Assembly: GCF_001426265.1 (NCBI RefSeq) | Contig: NZ_LMDG01000023.1 | Coordinates: 335,826 to 399,825 of the forward strand | From: Rhizobium sp. Root1220 | GTDB lineage: Bacteria > Pseudomonadota > Alphaproteobacteria > Rhizobiales > Rhizobiaceae | Reading direction: 5' to 3' | Length of the DNA: 64,000 nucleotides | Shown: positions 1-8,214 of the stretch, one piece after another | Position numbering within the stretch: the first letter of the stretch is position 1 | Layout: the number at the start of each line of letters is the position of its first letter | Made by a program: the position numbers and the translations under genes | The notes under the pieces: generated by a model | The model's input: only the letters and a program-made list of their open reading frames with translations | Told to the model about the DNA's origin: nothing | Databases searched by the model: none

Positions 1-116
1 GTCTGGTAGAGTTGGCCGCCCCAGACAAGCGACAGATCACCCGGGCGATCGGCCAGCCAGGAAAAACCGTATCCAAGCGCAAGAACGGCAAGGGCGAATA
101 TGACGAGCCTGATCAT
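1..116 (-). CDS. hemY: HemY-type heme biosynthesis protein (N-terminal fragment)
   Basis: Only the first 38 codons lie in the window; the gene runs off the left edge. The visible N-terminus begins MIRLVIFALAVL and carries one hydrophobic segment followed by WLADRPGDLSLVWGG. This is the usual start of HemY, an inner-membrane TPR protein encoded at the end of the proteobacterial hem cluster, whose precise role in late heme synthesis is unsettled. The ATG lies 3 bases after the TGA of the mitofilin-like gene, so the two are very likely cotranscribed and translationally coupled. The identification rests on a short fragment plus gene order. Confidence 0.8.
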   Translation of the reverse strand, partial: MIRLVIFALAVLALGYGFSWLADRPGDLSLVWGGQLYQ

Positions 117-119
117 GCG

Positions 120-1334
120 TCAGCCCTCCTTGCCGGCGCCGGAGATGGCTTTGGAAAGGGCACTGCCGACAAGATCCTCGACGCGAATGCGCGCTTCAAG
201 CGACTGCTTGAATGCTGCCGATGCCTGCTTGGCCTGGGTGGGAAGTGCATTCCACTCGGAAGCGGCTCCCGGCAAGTCGCCGTTCTTTACCTTGTCCTCC
301 ATGCGGGCGGCGATCGCTTCCACGCTGTCGCCCTCGATGTTGCCGACAGGGCGCACGCTCACCAGCGTTTTCGCGCTCGCCATCAATCTGTCGGACCAGC
401 TCTGGTCGGGATTTGTCCGGTCGACGGAATTGACGATTGCGGTCGCCACCTCGGGGACCTGCCGGATCAATTCCGCGCGGGAGGGAACGCCGGTTTCGGC
501 GAAATTGCGAAGATCGGCGACAGCCTGATCATCGGGCGAAACACCCGCATAAGTGTCGAGTTCGGCAGCAAACGGACCGCCACGATCAATCGCCGCCTTA
601 AGTGCCGCTGCGGCGATGGCCTGCGCCACGGCAACGTCGCGGCGTGGTTCGTCGAGTTTCCGCTCGGTCTCCGCCAGCCTCTGCTCGATGTTGGCGTCAT
701 TGGTCGTCTGTTGAGACGCCTGCGCGACCGTACCACGCAATTGGTCGATCTGGCCGGTCAGATCGGCGATCTTCTGGTTGAGCGCGTCAATCGCGGCTGA
801 ATCGGCAGGCGCTGCCGGAGCCGGAGACTTCGCCATCGCTTCCAGTGCAGCAATCCGCTTTTCGGTCGTGCCGTCATCGCCGATGGACGGCGGCGCTGCG
901 GCAAGGTTCGAAACCGATTGTTTCAGCCCGTCGATTTCAGCGGACAGGTTTGTCACGTCCGCCGCTGTCGTCTCGGGCGCCGAGGAGCCTGGGAGGTAGC
1001 CGCCATACTGAATAGCGCCCGCCCCGATCAGCGCCACCAGCCCACCGATAATGCCTGCCGCGATCAGCCCGGATGTATTGCCGGCTTGCCAGTGGGTTTG
1101 GTGGGAAGCAGGCGGCGCCGAGGGCTTGGGGCCGTCGTCATAACCCGCCGATTGTTCATTGCCGGAGTCCCTCTGCGCCCTGTCATCTATCGGCGCTGAG
1201 CGTTCCGGATCGTCGGCCGGGTCCGGCATTTCTTTCTCGGTATCACTGGCAGAGGCAAACTCCTGCACATCCATATCGATGGTGACCGGTTCTTCGGTGC
1301 TCTTCGAGTGGCGTGGCGGATTTCCTGGTGCCAT
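120..1334 (-). CDS. Mitofilin/Mic60-like inner-membrane protein (COG4223 type)
   Basis: A protein of about 404 residues. It has an acidic, low-complexity cytoplasmic N-terminus (about 85 residues), one transmembrane segment (GLIAAGIIGGLVALIGAGA), a coiled-coil-rich middle with many DALNQKIADL-like stretches, and a C-terminal domain ending GSALSKAISGAGKEG. This is the layout of alphaproteobacterial mitofilin-domain proteins, regarded as relatives of mitochondrial Mic60. They are typically found between hemD and hemY, exactly as here. I start at the second methionine (position 1334), because a GAGG lies 5 bases upstream of it. An ATG at 1355 in the same frame lacks such a site. The role is inferred to be shaping or anchoring of the inner membrane and is not proven. 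Confidence 0.8.
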   Translation of the reverse strand: MAPGNPPRHSKSTEEPVTIDMDVQEFASASDTEKEMPDPADDPERSAPIDDRAQRDSGNEQSAGYDDGPKPSAPPASHQTHWQAGNTSGLIAAGIIGGLVALIGAGAIQYGGYLPGSSAPETTAADVTNLSAEIDGLKQSVSNLAAAPPSIGDDGTTEKRIAALEAMAKSPAPAAPADSAAIDALNQKIADLTGQIDQLRGTVAQASQQTTNDANIEQRLAETERKLDEPRRDVAVAQAIAAAALKAAIDRGGPFAAELDTYAGVSPDDQAVADLRNFAETGVPSRAELIRQVPEVATAIVNSVDRTNPDQSWSDRLMASAKTLVSVRPVGNIEGDSVEAIAARMEDKVKNGDLPGAASEWNALPTQAKQASAAFKQSLEARIRVEDLVGSALSKAISGAGKEG

Positions 1335-1422
1335 GAGATCCTCATCTTTCTGCATCGCATCGAAAGTAGTCAGTGATGTAAGTTAAGGAAAGAGGTTAGA
1401 TGAAATTTGGGCGGCACTGCCG

Positions 1423-2130
1423 TCAAAGGAGCGACAAAAGGCTGCATTCCTTCGGCGTCGCTGCAATGCCGACGTTCTTGCGCAGGAACAGCGGAACCGC
1501 CTCTGCGACAGAAGCGCTGAGGCAGAGAAGACGGGTTCCGGCGACCTTGTCGGGGTGCGCTTCGATCTCGGAAATGTGAAAGAAGGTTTCGGCGGTCTGC
1601 CGCGAATAAAAGAGGACCGCATCCAGTCGTCCTCCGGCGAGAATGGATCGCAGCATCCCCGCATCGACCTTTACCGGCTCCATCCGGTAGCTCTCCGCAA
1701 CGGTTACTGTCAGGCCGACCTCGCCGGCGCGGGTCTCGAAGGTCTCCGCTCGCGGCGACCCGGCAAGATAGAGAACGGGTCCATGCGTCTTGGCTGCAAT
1801 CGCGTCCGCGAGATCGTTTCCGCTGCCGCCGGATGGCGTGACGGAGCGGAAGCCGGCCGCTCTCGCCTGCGCCGCCGTCGCCTCTCCCACGGCAAAGAGA
1901 TGACGGTTGAAATGGGCCGCAAGCTCTGTGCGCCGCGCGGCGATGGCATGGATCGCCTCGGCGCTGGTCACGGCGATGGCGCCATCGGTATTCGTCAGCC
2001 CGGTCAGAGCGGCAACGGGATCGTGAACCGGCCGCGACAGCGGCAGCAACACCGGTTCGTGTCCCATGTCGCGAAGACGCCTGGCGGTGCGCTGGCCCGA
2101 GTGCAGGGGACGGGTCACGAGCACACGCAT
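1423..2130 (-). CDS. hemD: Uroporphyrinogen-III synthase
   Basis: Cyclises hydroxymethylbilane to uroporphyrinogen III, the second enzyme of this hem cluster, in the cytosol. The protein is about 235 residues, near the family's usual 240-260. It starts MRVLVTRPLHSGQ and has two similar alpha/beta halves, with TSAEAIHA in the first and a LFYSRQTAETF stretch in the second. HemD is poorly conserved, so the position directly after hemC supports the call. I chose the ATG at 2130, 8 bases after the hemC stop with a GGAG upstream. The in-frame start at 2172 would overlap hemC by 35 bases and add an atypical N-terminus. Confidence 0.85.
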   Translation of the reverse strand: MRVLVTRPLHSGQRTARRLRDMGHEPVLLPLSRPVHDPVAALTGLTNTDGAIAVTSAEAIHAIAARRTELAAHFNRHLFAVGEATAAQARAAGFRSVTPSGGSGNDLADAIAAKTHGPVLYLAGSPRAETFETRAGEVGLTVTVAESYRMEPVKVDAGMLRSILAGGRLDAVLFYSRQTAETFFHISEIEAHPDKVAGTRLLCLSASVAEAVPLFLRKNVGIAATPKECSLLSLL

Positions 2131-2137
2131 AGGGACA

Positions 2138-3073
2138 TCAGCTCCAGTCGTCGAAGAACGCGCTGCCGGCACGAGCGCGAACGTCTTGCCCGGCTCGGGT
2201 GCCCAATGCCGCCGCGTCGCGACGATTTCCGTCGATGGTGACCGCGTGCTGATGGCGCCCGTCCGGCGTGATAATCAGACCGGAGAATCGAATCTGGTCG
2301 CCCTCGCAAACCGCATAGCCACCGATCGGCGTCCGACAGGAGCCGTCCAGGGCGGCGAGAAAGGCGCGCTCGCAGGAAACGGTGTCGAAGGTCGTCGCAT
2401 CGTTGATCGGTGCCAGCAGAGCCTCGATGCGGGCATCGTCGACCCGGCTCTCGATGCAGATCGCACCCTGTGCGGGCGCGGGCGGAAATGTTTCGGCGTC
2501 CAGAATATCGGTGATCACCTCGACCTTGCCGAGCCGCTTCAGGCCGGCAAGGGCCAACAGCGTCGCGTCTACCTGTCCTTCCCGCAGCTTTCTGAGCCGG
2601 GTATCGACGAGGCCGCGAAAGGTGATGACGGATATATCCGGGCGAATGCGGCGGATCAGTGCCTGCCGCCGAAGCGACGACGAGCCGACGACCGCGCCAT
2701 GCGGCAGTTCGATCAGCTTCGGCGCGGTGCGTCCGATCACGGCGTCGCGGATGTCTTCGCGCGGCAGATATGCAGAGAGACAGAGTCCTTCCGGAAGCTT
2801 CGTCGACATGTCCTTTGCTGAGTGGACGGCGATGTCCAGGTCGCCGGTGGAAAGCTGCTGCTCCAGTTCCTCGGTGAAAAGCCCCTTGCCGCCGATTTCG
2901 GCCAGGGAACGATCGGTGATCCGGTCACCCTTGGTGGTCAGCACCACGATCTCGAACATGTCCTCCGGCAATCCATGCGCGGCCATCAGCCTGTCGCGCG
3001 CTTCGTGAGCCTGCGCCAGTGCTAGCGGGCTACCTCGGGTGCCGATCCGGAAAGGTTTTGTTTGCATCCGCAT
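2138..3073 (-). CDS. hemC: Hydroxymethylbilane synthase (porphobilinogen deaminase)
   Basis: Condenses four porphobilinogens into hydroxymethylbilane in the cytosol. The 311-residue length is normal. Visible motifs are [13 protein letters not shown] near residue 9, HSAKDMST at 84-91, SSSLRRQA at 131-138 for substrate binding, and [11 protein letters not shown], in which Cys246 would carry the dipyrromethane cofactor. It is the first gene of the minus-strand heme cluster and diverges from tsaD across 67 bases. The third codon is also ATG (position 3067) and is an alternative start. Confidence 0.96.
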   Translation of the reverse strand: MRMQTKPFRIGTRGSPLALAQAHEARDRLMAAHGLPEDMFEIVVLTTKGDRITDRSLAEIGGKGLFTEELEQQLSTGDLDIAVHSAKDMSTKLPEGLCLSAYLPREDIRDAVIGRTAPKLIELPHGAVVGSSSLRRQALIRRIRPDISVITFRGLVDTRLRKLREGQVDATLLALAGLKRLGKVEVITDILDAETFPPAPAQGAICIESRVDDARIEALLAPINDATTFDTVSCERAFLAALDGSCRTPIGGYAVCEGDQIRFSGLIITPDGRHQHAVTIDGNRRDAAALGTRAGQDVRARAGSAFFDDWS

Positions 3074-3140
3074 TGATCCGTTGTTACCGGAGTTCCTCGT
3101 AAACGGGTTTCAGACCCATCGCAATCAACGATCAGGATCC

Positions 3141-4238
3141 ATGGCTCGCTTTCTACGCATCCTCGGCATCGAAACAAGCTGCGACGAAACCGCCGCGGCC
3201 GTGGTCGAGCGGGCTGCCGACGGCGTGCCGACCGTACGCTCCGACGTGGTGCTGAGCCAGCTCGAGGAGCATAGCGCCTATGGCGGCGTCGTACCCGAGA
3301 TTGCGGCTCGCGCCCATGTCGAAGCGCTCGATACCCTTATCGACGAGGCGTTGAAACGGGCCAATGTGTCGCTCTCCGACATCGATGCCATCGCCGCAAC
3401 CTCAGGCCCCGGCCTGATTGGTGGGCTGCTCGTCGGCCTGATGACCGGAAAGGCGATTGCCAAAGCATCGGGAAAGCCGCTCTACGCCGTCAACCACCTC
3501 GAAGGCCACGCGTTGACTGCCCGACTGACGGATGGGCTGGCATTTCCCTATCTGATGCTGCTCGTTTCCGGGGGCCACACGCAGCTTATCCTTGTGCGCG
3601 GTGTCGGACAATACGAGCGTTGGGGCACGACGATCGATGATGCGCTCGGCGAGGCCTTCGACAAGACGGCGAAGCTGCTGAGCCTGCCCTATCCGGGCGG
3701 CCCGGCAGTTGAGCAGGCGGCCAAAAACGGCAATGCGAACAGGTTCGATTTTCCTCGACCGCTTGTCGGCGAGGCTAAGCTCAATTTTTCCTTCTCGGGC
3801 CTGAAGACCGCCGTGCGCCAGGCCGCAACGGAGATCGCGCCGCTCACCGATCAGGATGTCGCGGATATTTGCGCATCGTTTCAGAGAGCCGTGTCGCGAA
3901 CATTGAAGGATCGCATCGGGCGCGGGCTCGAGCGGTTCAAGGCTGCCTATCCGCAGGTGGACGGCGGCCCTGCTCTGGTCGTCGCGGGCGGCGTTGCCGC
4001 CAACCTGGAAATCCGAAGCACATTGCAGGCGCTGTGCGACAAGTACGGCTTCCGCTTTGTCGCGCCGCCCCTGAGGCTCTGCACGGACAACGCGGTGATG
4101 ATTGCCTGGGCCGGGTTGGAGCGCATGGCGACAGGCGTGGAGCCTGACGACCTTGACGTGCAGCCGCGCTCGCGCTGGCCGCTGGATGCGGGCGCCGAGG
4201 CATTGCTTGGTTTCGGCAAGCGAGGAGCGAAGGCATGA
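3141..4238 (+). CDS. tsaD: tRNA N6-adenosine threonylcarbamoyltransferase TsaD
   Basis: Transfers the threonylcarbamoyl group to A37 of ANN-decoding tRNAs (t6A), acting with TsaB and TsaE in bacteria. The 365-residue protein is of normal size and shows the ASKHA-fold signatures: [14 protein letters not shown] at 9-22, the metal-binding His pair in NHLEGH (H119, H123) and [12 protein letters not shown] start at the ATG at 3141 ([12 protein letters not shown]), preceded by AGGA. The reading frame is open further upstream to 3039, but that extension is unlike the family and crosses into the divergent hemC promoter region. It leads a plus-strand operon; its stop overlaps the start of gpsA by 4 bases. 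Confidence 0.96.
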   Translation: MARFLRILGIETSCDETAAAVVERAADGVPTVRSDVVLSQLEEHSAYGGVVPEIAARAHVEALDTLIDEALKRANVSLSDIDAIAATSGPGLIGGLLVGLMTGKAIAKASGKPLYAVNHLEGHALTARLTDGLAFPYLMLLVSGGHTQLILVRGVGQYERWGTTIDDALGEAFDKTAKLLSLPYPGGPAVEQAAKNGNANRFDFPRPLVGEAKLNFSFSGLKTAVRQAATEIAPLTDQDVADICASFQRAVSRTLKDRIGRGLERFKAAYPQVDGGPALVVAGGVAANLEIRSTLQALCDKYGFRFVAPPLRLCTDNAVMIAWAGLERMATGVEPDDLDVQPRSRWPLDAGAEALLGFGKRGAKA

Positions 4239-5218
4239 GCGAGAAAATTGCCGTCGTTGGAGCGGGCGCCTTTGGAACTGCGCTGGCCGCGGTGATTGCA
4301 TTGACGGAACGCAATTCCGTGACGCTCGTCGGACGCGACCCGGAATTGATCGCGGATCTGAAGGCGGAGCGTTTGCACGATGCCGCTTTGCCCGGTGTCG
4401 AACTGCCGGATTCCCTGATGTTTTCCGCCGAGGCCGATGCGATCGGTGATGCCGACATCGTGCTGTTTGCCATGCCGTCGCAGGCACAGGCGGACGCCGC
4501 ACGCCAATACGGGCCATATCTCGCAAAAGACGCCGTCGTCGTCACCTGCGCCAAGGGGATCGAAAAGACCACCGGCAATCTGCTGACTGATATGCTCGAG
4601 CGCGAACTGCCCGGCCACGCGATTGCCGTTTTGTCCGGGCCGGGATTCGCGGCGGATATCGCCAAGGGATTGCCGACCGCCATGGCCATCGCCGCGGGCG
4701 ACATGGACCTGGCCGAAAGACTTGCGCACGCGGTCTCCGGGCGAACCTTTCGTCTCTATGCGTCCTCCGACCGGATCGGCGTGCAGCTCGGCGGTGCGCT
4801 AAAAAACGTTCTGGCAATCGCCTGCGGCATTGTCGAAGGCGCGGGGATCGGCGATTCGGCGCGGGCAGCGCTGATCGCGCGCGGTCTTGCTGAAATGTCC
4901 CGTTTCGTGGTCGCCAGGGGCGGGCAGGCGGATACTGTCCGAGGGTTGTCCGGTCTCGGCGATCTGGTGCTGACGGCAACCAGCCACCAGTCGCGAAACC
5001 TGAGGTTCGGCATTGCGCTCGGGCGCGGCGAGAAGGTCAATCCGGCGCGCGGCGAACTCGTTGAAGGCGCTTTCGCCGCAGCTGTTGCAACACGCCTGGC
5101 TGAAACGCTGGGTATCACGATGCCGATCACGGACGCCGTTTCGGCTATCATCGAGGGCAGGCTCGGCGTCGCCGAAGCCATCGATCAGCTCATGACGCGT
5201 CCAATAACAACGGAATAG
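4235..5218 (+). CDS. gpsA: Glycerol-3-phosphate dehydrogenase [NAD(P)+]
   Basis: Reduces dihydroxyacetone phosphate to sn-glycerol 3-phosphate, the backbone for phospholipid synthesis, in the cytosol. The protein has 327 residues. The dinucleotide-binding motif VGAGAFGTA lies at 8-16, [16 protein letters not shown] at 134-149, and the catalytic Lys in [13 protein letters not shown] is K190. The start overlaps the tsaD stop as ATGA, so translation is probably coupled. The tsaD-gpsA-yciI-EVE order recurs in related alphaproteobacteria as far as I recall. Confidence 0.95.
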   Translation: MSEKIAVVGAGAFGTALAAVIALTERNSVTLVGRDPELIADLKAERLHDAALPGVELPDSLMFSAEADAIGDADIVLFAMPSQAQADAARQYGPYLAKDAVVVTCAKGIEKTTGNLLTDMLERELPGHAIAVLSGPGFAADIAKGLPTAMAIAAGDMDLAERLAHAVSGRTFRLYASSDRIGVQLGGALKNVLAIACGIVEGAGIGDSARAALIARGLAEMSRFVVARGGQADTVRGLSGLGDLVLTATSHQSRNLRFGIALGRGEKVNPARGELVEGAFAAAVATRLAETLGITMPITDAVSAIIEGRLGVAEAIDQLMTRPITTE

Positions 5219-5228
5219 GAGGCCTGAA

Positions 5229-5522
5229 ATGCTTTTTGCTCTTCTCTGCAAGGACAAGCCCGATCACCTGAACGTCCGCATGGAGGCGCGGCCGGCTCAC
5301 GTCGAACATCTCAACAAGCTCAATGCCGAAGGCACGTTGAAAATGGCGGGGCCGTTTCTCGATAGCGACGGCAAGCCATGCGGCAGCCTGGTCATCATCC
5401 AGGCCGACACGATCGAGGCCGCAAAGGCACTCGCCGACGCTGACCCCTTCGCCAAGGCCGGGCTTTTCGAAAGCGTCGACATCAAGCCCTTCAACTGGGT
5501 CTTCAACAATCCGGAGGCATGA
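5229..5522 (+). CDS. YciI-like (YCII domain) protein
   Basis: A 97-residue YCII-domain protein. These are small ferredoxin-like-fold proteins with a conserved His/Asp pair and a suspected but mostly unproven enzymatic role. Visible are MLFALLCKDKPD at the start, RPAHVEHL, MAGPFLD and the C-terminal DPFAKAGLFESVDIKPFNWV, all standard for the family. It begins 10 bases after gpsA with AGGAGG in the gap, and its stop overlaps the next gene's start by 4 bases. The context suggests a housekeeping role tied to its operon mates, but no substrate can be named. Confidence 0.88.
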   Translation: MLFALLCKDKPDHLNVRMEARPAHVEHLNKLNAEGTLKMAGPFLDSDGKPCGSLVIIQADTIEAAKALADADPFAKAGLFESVDIKPFNWVFNNPEA

Positions 5523-5956
5523 ACGTGGCGCACTGGCTCTACAAGTCCGAACCATCTGCCTGGTCGTGGGAGCAGCAGAAGGCAGCCGGTGAGAAGGGAA
5601 CCGAGTGGACCGGCGTTCGCAACTACCTGGCGCGCAACAACATGCGGGCGATGCAGATCGGCGACAAGGGGTTCTTCTACCACTCCAATGACGGCCTGGA
5701 GATCGTCGGCATCGTCGAGGTCTGTGCGCTGTCGCACCCCGACTCGACCGCCGCCGGTGACGACCGCTGGGATTGCGTCGATATACGAGCCGTTCGCGAT
5801 ATGCCGCAGGCGGTGACGCTGAAGGACATCAAAGTCAACGAGAAGCTCTCGAACATGGCTCTGGTGACGTCCATGCGGCTTTCCGTGCAGCCGGTGACGG
5901 ATGACGAGTGGCTAGAGGTCTGCCGCATGGGTGGCCTCGACAATCCGCCGCGCTGA
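5519..5956 (+). CDS. EVE-domain protein (THYN1-like)
   Basis: A 145-residue stand-alone EVE domain, a PUA-like fold thought to recognise modified bases in DNA or RNA. Visible family motifs are WLYKSEPSAWSWEQQ near the start, GTEWTGVRNYLARNNMRAM at about 30-48, GDKGFFYHSN, and DDEWLEVCRM near the end. The ATG overlaps the upstream YCII gene as ATGA, and a GTG two codons on is an alternative. Sitting in one operon with the t6A enzyme TsaD, it may read or protect a modified nucleic acid; that is inference from neighbourhood only. Confidence 0.9.
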   Translation: MNVAHWLYKSEPSAWSWEQQKAAGEKGTEWTGVRNYLARNNMRAMQIGDKGFFYHSNDGLEIVGIVEVCALSHPDSTAAGDDRWDCVDIRAVRDMPQAVTLKDIKVNEKLSNMALVTSMRLSVQPVTDDEWLEVCRMGGLDNPPR

Positions 5957-6611
5957 CGAGCCTTTGAAGACCGATCCGGAACTCTTCATTCGCGCCAACA
6001 CAAGCGTGATGGTGCCGCCGCATGTGCCGGAAATGCGCCTGCACCTGGCAACGGAGGCGCACGACCTGTGGCTGAAGACGGAAGAGGAGCTTGCGGCGAT
6101 TGGCCTGCCGCCGCCGTTCTGGGCTTTCGCCTGGGCCGGCGGGCAGGGGCTGGCGCGATATGTTCTCGATCATCCTGATATCGTTGACGGCAAACGCGTC
6201 GTCGATTTCGCCAGCGGCTCCGGTCTCGTGGCGATTGCGGCGAAGATGAGCGGCGCCCGTGAGGTGCTTGCGGCCGACATCGATCCATGGGCCGAAGCGG
6301 CGGTGCGGATGAACGCGGCGCTGAATGCGGTAGAGCTGGATTTTGCCAGCGCCAATCTCGTTGGCCGCAAGGTCGACGCGGATATCCTGCTTGCGGGGGA
6401 TGTTTTCTATGACCGCGATTTCGCCGCCATGCTCGTTCCATGGTTCGAAAGCCTCAGCCGCGATGGTGTAGGCGTTCTTGTCGGAGATCCGGGACGAGCC
6501 TACCTGCCGCGAGAGAAATTGGAATCCGCTGCGGTCTACCAGGTCCCCGTTAGCAGGGCGCTGGAAGACAGCGAAATCAAGAAAACGACGGTGTGGCGCT
6601 TCAAGGCCTGA
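5931..6611 (+). CDS. Class I SAM-dependent methyltransferase (ETFB-lysine/L11-methyltransferase-like)
   Basis: A Rossmann-fold methyltransferase of up to 226 residues. Motif I reads VDFASGSGLVAIAA, followed by AADIDPWA and the post-motif GDVFYDRDF. The FWAFAWAGGQGLARY stretch before motif I is typical of the COG3897 group, which includes protein-lysine methyltransferases such as the one acting on electron-transfer flavoprotein beta. The start given is GTG, overlapping the EVE gene by 26 bases; a TTG at 5964, just past the EVE stop, is an alternative. The substrate is unknown. Its last 11 bases overlap the convergent secreted-protein gene. Confidence 0.8.
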   Translation: MASTIRRADEPLKTDPELFIRANTSVMVPPHVPEMRLHLATEAHDLWLKTEEELAAIGLPPPFWAFAWAGGQGLARYVLDHPDIVDGKRVVDFASGSGLVAIAAKMSGAREVLAADIDPWAEAAVRMNAALNAVELDFASANLVGRKVDADILLAGDVFYDRDFAAMLVPWFESLSRDGVGVLVGDPGRAYLPREKLESAAVYQVPVSRALEDSEIKKTTVWRFKA

Positions 6612-7104
6612 TAACGCACACGCCTGCCTCATAGGAGCAGCTGCTGCCCTTGGTCGCGACATCGATGACCTTGGCCATAGGCGCGAGGTAGGCGGTCCGC
6701 TGGGGGGCGTAGGAGTAGCCGCTGCCTGTCACAAAGGTTCCCGCGCTCGTTTCATAGGCATACGACGAGCCTGCATAGGTTCCACCACCTCCGTTGCTCC
6801 CGGAAGGCTGGACGACAACCACGACATTGTTCCCGCCGTAACGGCCATAAGGCGAGTAGACGCGCTTCAGCAGGCGATCGCGAAACCGGTGGTCGCCGAA
6901 ACGGCCATATCCAGAGGCGAAGCGCATTCGCCCGTCGTTTCGTCCCACGAAGGGCCGCCCGACCGCGAAAGGCGCATGGTGGCCTATGAAGCTGCCGCTG
7001 CGATGACGAGGGAACGAATGCCCCCCGAAATCGCCGGCCGCTGCCGGCAAGGCGATCAGGCCGGTAAGGACCAGGGAAAGGAGCTTCGACGTGGTTCGAA
7101 ACAT
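6601..7104 (-). CDS. Secreted glycine/tyrosine-rich small protein, unknown function
   Basis: A protein of about 167 residues with a clear signal peptide (MFRTTSKLLSLVLTGLIALP, with AAAG at the likely cleavage site). The mature part is rich in Gly, Ser, Tyr, Arg and His, with a NNVVVVVQPSG stretch in the middle. A C-terminal part carries the only two cysteines (CSYEAGVC), which could form a disulfide. I start at 7104, where GGAG lies about 10 bases upstream; an in-frame ATG at 7161 would put unrelated residues before the signal. I do not recognise the family. The gene lies alone, tail-to-tail with the methyltransferase, and has a CtrA-like site upstream. Confidence 0.7.
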   Translation of the reverse strand: MFRTTSKLLSLVLTGLIALPAAAGDFGGHSFPRHRSGSFIGHHAPFAVGRPFVGRNDGRMRFASGYGRFGDHRFRDRLLKRVYSPYGRYGGNNVVVVVQPSGSNGGGGTYAGSSYAYETSAGTFVTGSGYSYAPQRTAYLAPMAKVIDVATKGSSCSYEAGVCVIRP

Positions 7105-7419
7105 GGTGTATGTCTCCGGAAATCGGATGCTTAACAAAGCGTTAACGTGAAAATGCGCCAAAACCTCTCGCTTGTCTACCCAACGCTGCGCCTTGGGCCC
7201 GGAACCGCGTTATGAGGGGATGAGATGATGGTTGGGTCTCGCTGCGTGCAGACGCAAATCGATTAAATTAAATCGGCGGGTGCAATTGCACTTGTCGTCA
7301 GGGGCTTACGTGACTAAACGTCGCCGTTGATGCAACGCACACAAAGGAATTTGTCATTCGTGTGGTTGCCTTGAATGCTCCGAAATCCGGGAGCGCAGAG
7401 AAGACGCCGCGAGGTTCTG
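7105..7419. other. 315-base divergent intergenic region before sdhC
   Basis: Separates the minus-strand secreted-protein gene from sdhC and should hold both promoters. It contains the CtrA-like site at 7131-7145 and a perfect 12-base palindrome GTGCAATTGCAC at 7280-7291. Just before that is an AT-rich stretch whose ends are inverted (CGATT at 7259-7263, AATCG at 7270-7274). A GAGG ribosome-binding site precedes sdhC. No RNA gene or small coding frame with a good start was seen. Confidence 0.5.
7131..7145 (-). promoter_or_regulatory. CtrA-type binding site (TTAA-N7-TTAA)
   Basis: The plus strand reads TTAA, seven bases (CAAAGCG), TTAA, followed by C. This matches the full consensus of the alphaproteobacterial cell-cycle regulator CtrA. 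It ends 27 bases before the ATG of the secreted-protein gene. Such a position could be activating or repressing depending on where transcription starts, which I cannot see. Confidence 0.5.
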
Positions 7420-7815
7420 ATGGCGAATGTGACAAATAATCGGCCTCTGTCGCCGCATTTGCAGATTTACAAACCAATCCCCACCATGGTCATGTCTATC
7501 GTCCACCGCATTACCGGGGGCGCACTTTACGTCGGCACACTGCTGATCGCCTGGTGGCTGATCGCAGCTGCGACCGGACAAGCCTACTATGATTGGGTCA
7601 ACTGGATCCTTGGCAGCTTCGTGGGCAAGCTCGTGCTGCTCGGCTATACCTGGGCGCTGATCCACCATATGCTCGGTGGCTTCCGTCACTTCATGTGGGA
7701 CCTCGGCTACGGGTTCGACAAGGCATTTTCGACCAAGCTCGCCAAAGCCAACATCATCGGGTCGCTCTGTCTGACCGTGCTGGTCTGGTTGATCGGCTTC
7801 CTCATTCGCTTTTAA
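7420..7815 (+). CDS. sdhC: Succinate dehydrogenase cytochrome b556 subunit
   Basis: Membrane anchor of complex II; with SdhD it binds heme b and ubiquinone. The 131 residues begin [19 protein letters not shown], the family signature, followed by [15 protein letters not shown] in the first of three membrane helices. The likely heme-ligand region is [19 protein letters not shown] start at 7420, where GAGG lies 5 bases upstream; the frame is open to 7375 but that extension is not family-like. First gene of sdhCDAB. Confidence 0.95.
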   Translation: MANVTNNRPLSPHLQIYKPIPTMVMSIVHRITGGALYVGTLLIAWWLIAAATGQAYYDWVNWILGSFVGKLVLLGYTWALIHHMLGGFRHFMWDLGYGFDKAFSTKLAKANIIGSLCLTVLVWLIGFLIRF

Positions 7816-7826
7816 AGGTTGATCTC

Positions 7827-8207
7827 ATGGACATGCGTACCCCCTTGGGTAAGGTTCGCGGCCTTGGCTCGGCCAAGGAAGGCACCGATCATTTCTGGCG
7901 CCAGCGCGTAACGGCGGTTGCCAACGTACCGCTTTTCCTCTTCTTCATCATTTTCATGCTGGTCCATGCCGGCCAGCCCTATGCCGAGGTGGTTCACGCG
8001 CTTTCGAACCCCTTCGTTGCGGTGGTGATGGGCCTGATGGTCATTTCCGGCATCATCCACATGCGGCTCGGCATGCAGGTGATCATTGAAGACTACGTGC
8101 ACGGCGAATTCGGCAAGATCGTACTGCTGATGCTGAACACCTTCTTTTCGATCCTGATGGCGGGGCTCTGTCTCTTCGCCATTCTGAAAATTGCATTCGT
8201 AGGATAA
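7827..8207 (+). CDS. sdhD: Succinate dehydrogenase hydrophobic membrane anchor subunit
   Basis: Second membrane anchor of complex II, 126 residues, starting [24 protein letters not shown], which is typical of alphaproteobacterial SdhD. Three membrane helices are visible: [19 protein letters not shown], a segment around [20 protein letters not shown], and [20 protein letters not shown]. Its helix 2 has [15 protein letters not shown], which contributes to the quinone and heme pocket. It starts 11 bases after sdhC, with AAAGG in the gap. A longer upstream-open frame was not used because it overlaps sdhC out of frame. Confidence 0.94.
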   Translation: MDMRTPLGKVRGLGSAKEGTDHFWRQRVTAVANVPLFLFFIIFMLVHAGQPYAEVVHALSNPFVAVVMGLMVISGIIHMRLGMQVIIEDYVHGEFGKIVLLMLNTFFSILMAGLCLFAILKIAFVG

Positions 8208-8214
8208 CCGTATC

